From contig DATFYM010000067.1 in the NCBI GenBank assembly GCA_035315065.1, positions 1 through 64,000 of the forward strand: a stretch of DNA of 64,000 nucleotides. The letters run 5' to 3'. Source of the DNA: DATFYM01 sp035315065 (GTDB lineage: Bacteria; Acidobacteriota; Terriglobia; UBA7540). A program made the translations under genes and the position numbers. Under the pieces are notes generated by a model, which worked only from the letters and a program-made list of their open reading frames with translations, made no database searches and had not been told where the DNA came from. Position 1 is the first letter of the stretch; each line of letters opens with the position of its first letter. Positions 32,106-39,847 of the stretch are shown piece by piece.

Positions 32106-32687
32106 CTACTCCGAAGTATTCTGCGAGTCCACCCAGATGTGGACGGTTTCCTCGCCGTCGTTCACCGTCACCAATTCCGTGTCACCTTGCGCCCGCAAGG
32201 CGCGGACGGCGGCGGCGAGGTCCAGTTCGTGCTTCCCGCCGGACAGCAGGGCCTCCACCACCGAGAGCGGCACCTTGACGTCCACCGTCTCGGCCTTATC
32301 CGCCTTTTTCGACCAGGAGTCCTCATCGCGCACCTTGATCAGCATGTAGGCGCCTTGCTTGGCCACTCGCACATGCTCATGCTTGCTCTCCACGGTCACA
32401 AACTCGCTGTCTCCCGTGCTCCGGATCGCGTCCATCAAGGCGTGCAAATCGACGCTGTCCATGTTGCCTTCGATGCGGACTTTGCCGTTGTGCAGGCAAT
32501 CCGCCTGGATCGCGGGCAGTATCTTTTCCGCGAACGAAAGCGGTACGTTCACCCGCACCCTTTCTTCGTCGCCGACTTTCGAATCGACCTTGATATGAAT
32601 CCACTGGTCGGCGCCCGCCGCCTGCAACACCGCGGTCCCGAACAGCGCTGCGGTTAGCCCCGCCAGCATGACTCGATTCAGCTTCAT
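32106..32687 (-). CDS. Exported protein with a duplicated domain
   Basis: A 193-residue protein with a signal peptide (residues 1-26, LTAALFGTAVLQAAGA). The mature part contains two copies of one pattern: VRVNVPLSFAEKILP...STGDSEFVTVESKHEHVRVAK, then VDVKVPLSVVEALLS...AQGDTELVTVNDGEETVHIWV. Each copy is about 75 residues. A third, partial copy is in the neighbouring membrane protein. I do not recognise a named family. Its start faces lpxD divergently across a GGGAATAGGGAACAG word hairpin. Confidence 0.7.
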   Translation of the reverse strand: MKLNRVMLAGLTAALFGTAVLQAAGADQWIHIKVDSKVGDEERVRVNVPLSFAEKILPAIQADCLHNGKVRIEGNMDSVDLHALMDAIRSTGDSEFVTVESKHEHVRVAKQGAYMLIKVRDEDSWSKKADKAETVDVKVPLSVVEALLSGGKHELDLAAAVRALRAQGDTELVTVNDGEETVHIWVDSQNTSE

Positions 32688-32754
32688 ATGACAGCCTCCG
32701 TTTCCTCCGCCATTCTGAAAGAACGAAACGCCGGGGGCAAATGTTCCACGAAAT

Positions 32755-32868
32755 CGGGAAAAGGGAATAGGGAACAGGGAACAGTTCCCTCTGTTGCTTA
32801 TTCTCTATTCCCTGTTATCTTAGGTTCTTCTCTGTTCCCTATTCCCTGTTCCCTGTTGTCTTAGGAGT
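32755..32868. repeat. GGGAACAGG word hairpin
   Basis: GGGAATAGGGAACAGGGAAC on the left (32763-32786) pairs with GTTCCCTATTCCCTGTTCCC on the right (32836-32858), with a further CTCTATTCCCTGTT word between. It lies in the divergent gap upstream of lpxD. Confidence 0.87.
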
Positions 32869-32872
32869 CACC

Positions 32873-33889
32873 ATGACGGCCAAAGAACTTGCCAGTTTGC
32901 TGGGAGGAAAACTTCAAGGCGACGGAGCCCGCGAGATTCGAGGTGTCGCAGCCCTCGAAAGCGCCGGACCGGACGATCTAACGTTCGCCGAAGGCGAGCG
33001 CGCGCTGGGGCAGGCGGCGGCATCGCCTGCGGGCTGCATTCTGGTACCGGAAGCCGCGACATTGCCAGGTGCGGCGGCGACCATCGCGGTGAAGCATCCC
33101 AAGCTCGCGTTCGTTCGCGCCGTCGAATTGTTGCGTCCGAGTCCCAAGCCCGACCCCGGCATTCATCCTTCTGCCGTCGTCGCCGCGGACGCGGTGTTGG
33201 CGGCCGACGTGAGCGTTGGGCCCAACGTCGTCATCGAGCGGGGCGCGAAGATCGGGGCCGGGACTCGGCTGGACGCGGGCGTAGTGATTGGCGAAGGAAC
33301 TGAGGTCGGCAGCGACTGTCGCTTCCACCCGCGGGTGGTCGTCTATCCCGGCGCGCGGATCGGCAATCGCGTCATCCTCCACGCTGGAGTGGTGATCGGC
33401 TCCGACGGTTTCGGCTACGTTTTCGCCGAGGGCCGCTATCACAAGTTCCCCCAGCTCGGGCGGGCCATCCTCGAGGACGACGTGGAAATCGGCAGCAACT
33501 CCACCGTGGACCGCGGCTCGTTGGGAACCACCGTGATCGGGCAGGGAACCAAGATCGACAACCTTTGCCAGGTCGCCCACAACGTTACGATTGGACGCCA
33601 CTGTGTCATCGCCGCGCAGACTGGCATCGCGGGCAGCGTTGAGATCGGCAGCTATGTCGTCATGGCGGGGCAAGTGGGCATCGCGGACCACATTCGCATC
33701 GAAGATAACGTTCAAATTGGCGGCCATTCCGCCATTTTCCCCGGCAAGATCGTGCGCCGGGGAAGCGTGGTGTGGGGTTCGCCGGCGCGTCCCATCGGCG
33801 ATTACAAGCGGCAGCAAGCCTGCCTTGCGCAACTGCCAAAGCTTATCGAAAAGGTTAAAGAAATGGCCCGACGCGCTGAGAAGGGTTAG
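32873..33889 (+). CDS. lpxD: UDP-3-O-acylglucosamine N-acyltransferase
   Basis: A 338-residue enzyme of lipid A synthesis that transfers a 3-hydroxyacyl chain from acyl carrier protein to UDP-3-O-acylglucosamine. The N-terminal uridine-binding domain (residues 1-100, ALESAGPDDLTFAEG) is followed by about ten left-handed beta-helix hexapeptide turns. The catalytic His is His236 in CQVAHNVTIG, matching the region of His239 in E. coli. ATG with TAGGAG upstream. It stands alone here rather than beside other lpx genes. It indicates a Gram-negative outer membrane. Confidence 0.95.
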   Translation: MTAKELASLLGGKLQGDGAREIRGVAALESAGPDDLTFAEGERALGQAAASPAGCILVPEAATLPGAAATIAVKHPKLAFVRAVELLRPSPKPDPGIHPSAVVAADAVLAADVSVGPNVVIERGAKIGAGTRLDAGVVIGEGTEVGSDCRFHPRVVVYPGARIGNRVILHAGVVIGSDGFGYVFAEGRYHKFPQLGRAILEDDVEIGSNSTVDRGSLGTTVIGQGTKIDNLCQVAHNVTIGRHCVIAAQTGIAGSVEIGSYVVMAGQVGIADHIRIEDNVQIGGHSAIFPGKIVRRGSVVWGSPARPIGDYKRQQACLAQLPKLIEKVKEMARRAEKG

Positions 33890-33892
33890 GGC

Positions 33893-34057
33893 GCAGAGGC
33901 GAGTGGCGAGTGCTCAGTGGCCAGTAAGCTCTCAGCCCTCAGCCTTCAGCCCTCAGCCACAAAGGGGCTTGAGCTTGTTCGCTGAAAGCTAGCTGATATC
34001 TGATCGCTGAAAGCTCTCTAGCCACTAGTCACTTGCCACTCGCCACTCGCCACTTTT
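33893..34057. repeat. Hairpin within hairpin, T-run at the end
   Basis: Outer arms: GAGGCGAGTGGCGAGTGCTC (33897-33916) with CACTTGCCACTCGCCACTCG (34030-34049). Inner arms: AGCTCTCAGCCCTCAGCCTT with GATCGCTGAAAGCTCTCTAG. The outer right arm is followed by CACTTTTTTG, so it could act as an intrinsic terminator for lpxD. Confidence 0.87.
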
Positions 34058-34079
34058 TTGAAGAAAGGGTGCAAACCAC

Positions 34080-34226
34080 ATGTTGAGCAACCACTCGTTA
34101 CGGAAGGCCCTACTCCACGAGTTGACGCATGGGGTGGCTTGCGTGCTGGCGGGCGCGATGCTCGCGGCGGGCGCGGTCGCCGGGCAGCAGACGCCCCCGG
34201 CAATGAAGACTGGCGCTCGCCCATAA
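34080..34226 (+). pseudogene. 5' fragment of the TolC-type gene
   Basis: ATG at 34080 opens a 48-codon frame encoding a basic start and a hydrophobic signal core (ACVLAGAMLAAGAVAGQQ), then stops with TAA at 34224. The next frame begins with LALAHNHALKAAR, the usual first helix of TolC-type proteins, so a frameshift near 34205-34210 splits the gene. It could be a real mutation or an assembly error. Confidence 0.65.
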
Positions 34227-34233
34227 CCACGCC

Positions 34234-35364
34234 TTGAAAGCGGCGCGCACCCAGATCGACCAGAGCCAGGCGCAGGAGATCACCGCCGCCATCCGGCCCA
34301 ATCCGCTGTTTACCTACGACGATCTCTTCGTGCCTCTCTCGCCCAACGATTACAGTACCGCGACATTCAACTCCATCACCGAATTCGACGCCGGCCTGGG
34401 TTTCACCTGGGAGCGCGGCCACAAGCGGGACGCGCGCATCCGGGCGGCGCATGACCAGACGTCGGTGGCGCGCTCGCAGGTGGCCGATAATGAGCGCGCG
34501 CTCGTGTTCAACGTGGGGCAGCAGTTCGTGAACGTTCTGCTGGCGAAGTCCACGCTTGAGTTCGCCCGGCAGGACCTCGCCAGTTTCCAGCAAACGGTGG
34601 GAATCAGCGAGGATCGCTACAAGGCGGGCGACATCAGCGAGGGCGATCTGCTCAAGCTCAAGATTCAGATGCTCCAGTTCGAGACGGATGTTTCCTCGGC
34701 GCAGGTGGCGCTGGTGCAGGCCATGGCCAGCCTGCGGCAACTGCTGGGTTACGATGCCGTGCCGGCGAATTACGATGTGGCGGGCGATCTCGAATACTCC
34801 CCGGTGCACGGCAACAAGGAGGACCTGCAAGCCCTGGCGCTGAAGCAGCGTCCGGACCTGATGGCGGCGGTGAAGGGCGTCACTGCCTCGAAAAGCCAGA
34901 ACGACCTGGCGCGGGCCAATGGCAAGCGCGACCTGACGACCACGTTGTTCTACACCCATGTTTCCGCCATCAACAGCGCTAGCTTCACCATGAATATCGA
35001 AGTCCCGATCTGGGACCGCAACCAGGGCGAGATCGCGCGCACCCGTTATGCGATTACCCAGGCGGAGGAAAGCAAGGGCGAGGCAGAGGAAACGGTCATG
35101 ACCGACGTCACCAACGCGTGGGAGGGCCTCAGCACCAACGGACACGTGGTGGACCTTTACCAGTCGGGCTATCTGAAACAGGCGCAGGACTCGCGTGACA
35201 TCAGTGAGTTCGCTTACAAGCACGGCGCCGCCAGCCTGCTCGACTTTCTCGATGCCGAGCGCAGCTACCGCTCCACGCAACTGGCTTATCGCCAGGCGCT
35301 CGCCAACTACATGCTCTCGCTGGAACAGGTGCGCGAAGCGGTGGGAACCAGGAAACTGCCATGA
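34234..35364 (+). CDS. TolC-family outer-membrane efflux protein (5' frameshifted)
   Basis: The 376-residue body of an outer-membrane efflux factor. It has the two structural repeats of the family, long coiled helices (LALAHNHALKAARTQ, ..., ISEDRYKAGDISEGDLLKLKIQ near the middle and DISEFAYKHGAASLLDFLDAERSYRSTQLAY near the end) and beta-barrel strands between them. It normally forms a trimeric channel for RND or ABC export. The signal peptide is encoded upstream in another frame (34080-34209), so the annotated start at TTG 34234 is not the natural one. There is no adaptor or pump gene beside it. Confidence 0.8.
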   Translation: MKAARTQIDQSQAQEITAAIRPNPLFTYDDLFVPLSPNDYSTATFNSITEFDAGLGFTWERGHKRDARIRAAHDQTSVARSQVADNERALVFNVGQQFVNVLLAKSTLEFARQDLASFQQTVGISEDRYKAGDISEGDLLKLKIQMLQFETDVSSAQVALVQAMASLRQLLGYDAVPANYDVAGDLEYSPVHGNKEDLQALALKQRPDLMAAVKGVTASKSQNDLARANGKRDLTTTLFYTHVSAINSASFTMNIEVPIWDRNQGEIARTRYAITQAEESKGEAEETVMTDVTNAWEGLSTNGHVVDLYQSGYLKQAQDSRDISEFAYKHGAASLLDFLDAERSYRSTQLAYRQALANYMLSLEQVREAVGTRKLP

Positions 35365-35367
35365 CAA

Positions 35368-35412
35368 AGACAGTGACGAGTGGCCAGTGACGAGTGGCCA
35401 GTGGCGAGTGAG
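35368..35412. repeat. AGTGACGAGTGGCC word repeat
   Basis: A run of CAGTGACGAGTGGC words just after the TolC-type stop codon. It is the same word family as the outer arms at 33893-34057, here without an inverted partner. Confidence 0.7.
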
Positions 35413-35505
35413 TAGCCGACTTTTCAGGCGAAATTCCGGACACGGACCGGATGTCTCAGTGGCTGCAATTTGCAGCGAGATTTAGTGGCCACGAACCCCT
35501 TGGAG

Positions 35506-37212
35506 TCAGAGCGGGAGGCTATTCGAGACCGCGGATACTAACGCTTCTATATTCACTTCGGTTGGAAGTGTACCAAAGGTTTGACCGTAATTCCCTTCAA
35601 TGCGGGATGAGCAGAATGCATCCGCTGCTGCAGAAGAGCCGTAACGCACCAGGAGAGAAGCCCCCAGAGCCACGGCTAATCTCTCGGCAAGCCTTCGTGC
35701 CTCCCCCTCCGAACCCTGGTTACTCGGTCGACCGCGCTGCTGAGCCAATTTGGTTAAGTCCGATTCAACACTCAAAAGGTACGCGTTCAAGCGGCGCTCA
35801 GCCCCGCCTCCCAGCCTGATCTCGTGAATGATGGCATCGAGGCAGTCAGGCTCTTTGGCGATGACGCGCAGGATGTCCAAGCAGATGACATTCCCTGACC
35901 CTTCCCATATCGAGTAAAGAGGTGCTTCTCGGTAGAGTCTCGGCAGGATCGATTCCTCGACGTATCCGTTGCCCCCCAGGCATTCGAGGGCCTCTCCAAC
36001 CTGCGACGGAGCGCGCTTGCACAGCCAGTACTTGGCGATGGCAGTGGCGATGCGGGCAAAGCCGCGCTCCCGCTCATCGGAGTTGCTGAGGTCGAAGGCT
36101 CTTGCCAGCCGAACCATCAATAAGGTCGCCGCTTCTGACTCGAGGGCCAAGTCAGCCAGAACATTGCGCATGAGCGGTTGGTCGATGAGCAATCTGCCGA
36201 AAGCCTTGCGGTGTCTGGCGTGATGGATTGCCTGGACCACGGCCTGGCGCATCAAGGCAGCGGCGGCGATGACGCAATCCAGGCGCGTGTATTGCACCAT
36301 GTTCATGATGGTTTGAATGCCGCGCCCTTCCTCCCCGATCAGGCGCGCCCAGGCGCCGACAAATTCGACTTCACTGGAGGCATTGGAACGGTTCCCCATC
36401 TTGCGCTTGAGCCGCTGAAACTGGACTCGATTGCGTTCGCCGGAGGGCGTCCATCGCGGCAGGAGAAAGCAGGAAAGACCCTTCGGCGCTTGCGCCAGAA
36501 TGAGAAAGGCATCGCACATCGGCGCCGAACAAAACCATTTGTGCCCAGTGATGAGATACTCTTGGGAATCGGCCAGGCGCTCCGCCTGCGTGGCGTTGGC
36601 CCTGACATCGGACCCGCCTTGCCGTTCCGTCATCCCCATTCCGACCAGGATGCCTCGCTTCTCCGTCGCCGGCCGAAATCGAGGATCGTAGATCGAAGTC
36701 AGAATTCGCGGCTCCCACTGACGGGCCAATTTCGGATCGGCGCGAAGTGCGGCGACCGCAGAGAAAGTCATAGAGATGGGGCAGGTGTGACCCAATTCAT
36801 TCTGGGCGGTCAGCATCAAGAGAGCGGCGCGCGCGACGTTGGCCCCTTGGCGCGGCTCGATCCAGGGAAGACTATGGATCCTGTGCTCGACGGAGGTCCG
36901 CATCAAGTGATGCCAGGAAGGGTGGAACACGACTTCATCACGACGATTGCCGAAACGGTCGTGGGTGTGCAATACAGGCTCGTTCTCATTGGCCTCAAAC
37001 CCCCAACGCTGTGCGTCCTCGGTTCCGAGAAACTCCCCAAGTTCGCGGAGTTGAGCAACCGCCCACGCCGCCCCTTCTCGTTCGATTGCAGCCGCCAACG
37101 TTGTGTCGATGAGATAGAGGTTATATGCCACCAGCGGAGGGGTCTGATTGAAAAGCTCATATCCCTTGCGTCCGTCGCCAACACTGGGTGACTCCACAAT
37201 TGAGCTTGTCAT
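35506..37212 (-). CDS. aidB: AidB-like acyl-CoA dehydrogenase
   Basis: A 568-residue flavoprotein of the acyl-CoA dehydrogenase superfamily, AidB branch. Typical features are TERQGGSDVRANATQAE (flavin-binding loop), GHKWFCSAPMCDAFLILAQ, the region LGGNGYVEESILPRLYREAP and the late IWEGSGNV. E. coli AidB (about 541 residues) binds DNA and is induced in the adaptive response to alkylation; whether this relative protects DNA is unknown. It is cytoplasmic and convergent with the TolC-type gene. Confidence 0.9.
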   Translation of the reverse strand: MTSSIVESPSVGDGRKGYELFNQTPPLVAYNLYLIDTTLAAAIEREGAAWAVAQLRELGEFLGTEDAQRWGFEANENEPVLHTHDRFGNRRDEVVFHPSWHHLMRTSVEHRIHSLPWIEPRQGANVARAALLMLTAQNELGHTCPISMTFSAVAALRADPKLARQWEPRILTSIYDPRFRPATEKRGILVGMGMTERQGGSDVRANATQAERLADSQEYLITGHKWFCSAPMCDAFLILAQAPKGLSCFLLPRWTPSGERNRVQFQRLKRKMGNRSNASSEVEFVGAWARLIGEEGRGIQTIMNMVQYTRLDCVIAAAALMRQAVVQAIHHARHRKAFGRLLIDQPLMRNVLADLALESEAATLLMVRLARAFDLSNSDERERGFARIATAIAKYWLCKRAPSQVGEALECLGGNGYVEESILPRLYREAPLYSIWEGSGNVICLDILRVIAKEPDCLDAIIHEIRLGGGAERRLNAYLLSVESDLTKLAQQRGRPSNQGSEGEARRLAERLAVALGASLLVRYGSSAAADAFCSSRIEGNYGQTFGTLPTEVNIEALVSAVSNSLPL

Positions 37213-37548
37213 GGCTTTGAGGTTCTACAGGGCTTCCCGCCATCCGGCAAGAGGCAATAGTATGAACCGGAATTTCCGTTCTTCATTCTCCAGCCGACGG
37301 GTAACATACACCTGACGCCCTGTGAAAGCAAGGTCAGCACGCACGATCACGACGGGCACGACCCGCGACCTGCAGGGCCTGCAGAGGTTCTCCTTCGCCG
37401 CGCCGCGGGCCAAGAGGAAGGAAGCGCATCCCGGTTGTACGCCGGGGCGATTAAGCGATACTCTAGCCCCGAAACAAACTCGAAATGCCGGCGCTCCGTT
37501 CTCGCCGGCACAGCGGGCACAAATTGCCGACGCGAAAGGGGCAGACGT
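37213..37548. other. Divergent gap, nothing recognised
   Basis: This 336-base stretch lies between the AidB-like gene (minus) and the P1 peptidase gene (plus). I find no gene, word hairpin or clear promoter in it. It must carry the promoters of both genes. Confidence 0.5.
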
Positions 37549-38667
37549 ATGAGCCAGATCAATCGGCGGGAATTCAACCACGCGGTCGTCGGCATGGGAG
37601 GAGTTGCTTGGCTGAGCCAGCCTGATGCCGTGACCGACGAACAAACCGGTCGAGTGGTGGCGTCGCACGGATCAATCACCGACGTGCAGGGGATCAGGGT
37701 AGGACACTTCACGGACGCGCGCCGTCCCACAGGTTGCACGGCAATCCTTTTTGACGGCGAGGCGACAGCGGGGGCGGACTACGACGCTTCCGCGCCCGGG
37801 TCCTATTTGGGAGTGCTGCTCCAACCTGTGAGCCCCATCGAGACCATTCATGGCATGCTGCTGACCGGCGGCGGCCCCATGGGGTTGCCGGCGGTCGGGG
37901 GCGCAGTCCGCTATCTCGAGGAGCGCAAGATCGGCTTTGATTGGGGAGTTCCCAATATCCGCGTGCCGATCGTGGTCGGCGCCGTGATCGATGATCTCGC
38001 TTTGGGTGATGGCAGGATCAGGCCCGACGCCGACGCCGCCTACAAAGCCTGCGAAGTGGCATCCTCCGGCCCGGTTGAGGAAGGCAATGTTGGCGTGGGC
38101 GCGGGCGCGACGATTGGAAAGATGCTGGCCGGGCGAGGTCTGGGAGGTATGAAGTCGGGTCTCGGCACCGCGAGTCTGCGGCTGGGCGAGGTCGTAATCG
38201 GCGCCATGGTGGTAGTAAACGCTGTCGGGGACATTATTGATTGGCACACCGGCAGAATCCTGGCCGGAGCGCGTCGTCCCGACGGCAAGGGATTCGCTAA
38301 CATCATTGAAACCCTGAGAACTTTGGGCGGCAACACCAAGTCCTCGTCTCTCCAGGTGCGCGACCCCGTGCTCCACAGCACGACGCTCGCAGTCGTGGCC
38401 ACCAACGTTCGCTTCACAAAAACCGCCGTGACCAAGATCGCCATGATGGCTTCGACCGGCGCCGCACGTACCATCAATCCGTACCACACCAACGGCGACG
38501 GCGACTCGACATTCGCTGTGTCCACCAACAAGGTGAGTTCCGACCTCGGGATTTCGGTCATCGGCGCCCTGGCTGCCGAGTTGGTTTCCGAAGCGGTCCT
38601 GAGAGCTGTGAAGGCGGCGCGTTCGATCGAGGGGTGGCCTTGTTGCAATGATTACCCAGGGCGATAG
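37549..38667 (+). CDS. P1-family (S58, DmpA/NylC-like) peptidase
   Basis: A 372-residue N-terminal-nucleophile hydrolase. Motifs are GITDVQGIRVGHFTDARRPT-type start (here SITDVQGIRVGHFTD), LLTGGGPMGLPAVGG, EGNVGVGAGATIGKML and HSTTLAVVATN. By comparison with NylC, in which autocleavage exposes a Thr, Thr278 in that last motif is the likely nucleophile. Members are aminopeptidases or amide hydrolases. The N-terminus (NRREFNHAVVGMGG) resembles a Tat signal. ATG at 37549 is chosen because the upstream in-frame extension has no homology. It is convergent with the isomerase-like gene; a 150-bp hairpin separates them. Confidence 0.85.
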   Translation: MSQINRREFNHAVVGMGGVAWLSQPDAVTDEQTGRVVASHGSITDVQGIRVGHFTDARRPTGCTAILFDGEATAGADYDASAPGSYLGVLLQPVSPIETIHGMLLTGGGPMGLPAVGGAVRYLEERKIGFDWGVPNIRVPIVVGAVIDDLALGDGRIRPDADAAYKACEVASSGPVEEGNVGVGAGATIGKMLAGRGLGGMKSGLGTASLRLGEVVIGAMVVVNAVGDIIDWHTGRILAGARRPDGKGFANIIETLRTLGGNTKSSSLQVRDPVLHSTTLAVVATNVRFTKTAVTKIAMMASTGAARTINPYHTNGDGDSTFAVSTNKVSSDLGISVIGALAAELVSEAVLRAVKAARSIEGWPCCNDYPGR

Positions 38668-39789
38668 GCTGTGAAGTAATTGCGAAAGAGCTTCCAACGC
38701 AGAGACGCAGAGGCACATAGAAGAAATTGGAGACGTTGGGGAAACAAACGACATCTTCATGTTGTTCTCATGCTCTCCTCTGCGTCTCTGTGTCTCTGTA
38801 TTTAATTCTTTCACACCTTCATAGGCCCGATATCGCAGGCCAGGCTTGCTGGAGATCTCGTAATAGGCTTCGCGCACGCGTCCCTTCAAGAATTCAAGGT
38901 CATGTTGCAGGGCCGCGAGTAGGTTGTCTTGCCGGGCGGCCTCGGTATTCCCTTGCACCTCATACTCGAGGTGCAGTGAGATGGGACCTTGAAAGCCACT
39001 CTTCGCCAGCGCATTGAAGAAGTACTTCCAGTCCACCATGCCTTCGCCTAAAGGGCAGTTCTGCGCCACCCAGCCTTTCGCCGTCTTTTCCCAGAAGAAG
39101 TCCTTGACGGCAACCATTTTCAGGCGCGGCAGCACCAGGTGGGTCGCAATCTTCCAGCCACCCACTCCGCCTTCGGCCACCGCGTGACGCGGGTCGAAGT
39201 AAAACCCGACCCATCGCGAGTCAAGAGGCGCGATCACGCTCGCCATGTCCCATACGGGCGCGCCAATGTATTCCTCATGGTTGTGGTACCCGGCTTGGAT
39301 ACCACACTGTTGGCTCAACTCGACGAGGCCGCGAAACTGTGCCCCGGCCTCTTCCAGTTCACGCCTCACGTCCACTAGCCTGTACTCGTAATAGCCGGGC
39401 TTGAAGAACGGAATGGAGAGCTTGGCGGCAGTGGAAAGAATCGGACGGGCTGTGGGGTCTGCGGCAGAGGTGAGAGCCGTCGTAATCATCGGAACTTCGA
39501 GTCCCTCCGCACGGATGGCGGCTGCCGCCTGGGGCAGGTCTTCCGCAGCGCGGTCGGGGCGGACGTGTCCGCCGGGCCGCACCGTAAGGTCGATGCCCCC
39601 GAATCCTATGCGCTTGGCAGCCTGCGCGAGTCGCTGCCAATTCATCTGCGGGAGAGGTTTCGAGAAAAGGCAAAGCGTACCGGTGTAAGGTCCAGCGGCG
39701 GGTGCTGCCGGTGCGACCGCGGTTCCGAACGATGCGGCGCACGCGGCGGATAGCTCAAGAAAGTCACGCCTCGAGAGTTCGATCGCCAT
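37672..39789 (-). CDS. Tat-exported sugar phosphate isomerase/epimerase-like protein with read-through tail
   Basis: The first ~322 residues (39789 to about 38825) form a TIM-barrel sugar isomerase/epimerase-like domain with a Tat signal at residues 5-35 (LSRRDFLELSAACAAS). Metal-binding segments AGYHNHEEY and YFDPRHAV are visible. After RYRAYEG the frame enters a 150-bp hairpin repeat without meeting a stop (VKELNTETQRRRG) and continues about 380 codons antisense to the P1 peptidase gene, ending at 37672. The tail is almost certainly not functional protein. Only the part to about 38825 should be trusted. Confidence 0.6.
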   Translation of the reverse strand: MAIELSRRDFLELSAACAASFGTAVAPAAPAAGPYTGTLCLFSKPLPQMNWQRLAQAAKRIGFGGIDLTVRPGGHVRPDRAAEDLPQAAAAIRAEGLEVPMITTALTSAADPTARPILSTAAKLSIPFFKPGYYEYRLVDVRRELEEAGAQFRGLVELSQQCGIQAGYHNHEEYIGAPVWDMASVIAPLDSRWVGFYFDPRHAVAEGGVGGWKIATHLVLPRLKMVAVKDFFWEKTAKGWVAQNCPLGEGMVDWKYFFNALAKSGFQGPISLHLEYEVQGNTEAARQDNLLAALQHDLEFLKGRVREAYYEISSKPGLRYRAYEGVKELNTETQRRRGEHENNMKMSFVSPTSPISSMCLCVSALEALSQLLHSLSPWVIIATRPPLDRTRRLHSSQDRFGNQLGSQGADDRNPEVGTHLVGGHSECRVAVAVGVVRIDGTCGAGRSHHGDLGHGGFCEANVGGHDCERRAVEHGVAHLERRGLGVAAQSSQGFNDVSESLAVGTTRSGQDSAGVPINNVPDSVYYHHGADYDLAQPQTRGAETRLHTSQTSPGQHLSNRRARAHANIAFLNRAGGCHFAGFVGGVGVGPDPAITQSEIIDHGADHDRHADIGNSPIKADLALLEIADCAPDRRQPHGAAAGQQHAMNGLDGAHRLEQHSQIGPGRGSVVVRPRCRLAVKKDCRATCGTARVREVSYPDPLHVGD
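38671..38821. repeat. 150-bp hairpin family, copy D
   Basis: It runs on the opposite strand to copies A, C and F: GTGAAGTAATTGCGAAAGAG at one end and TTTAATTCTTTCACACCTTC at the other, with the loop ATGAAGATGTCGTTTGTTTC when read on the minus strand. It lies between two convergent genes. Confidence 0.9.
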
Positions 39790-39847
39790 GATTCTTACTC
39801 TCTATTTCCCTTATTTCTAAAAGGCCCGAGATCGGGTCGACCCTATT

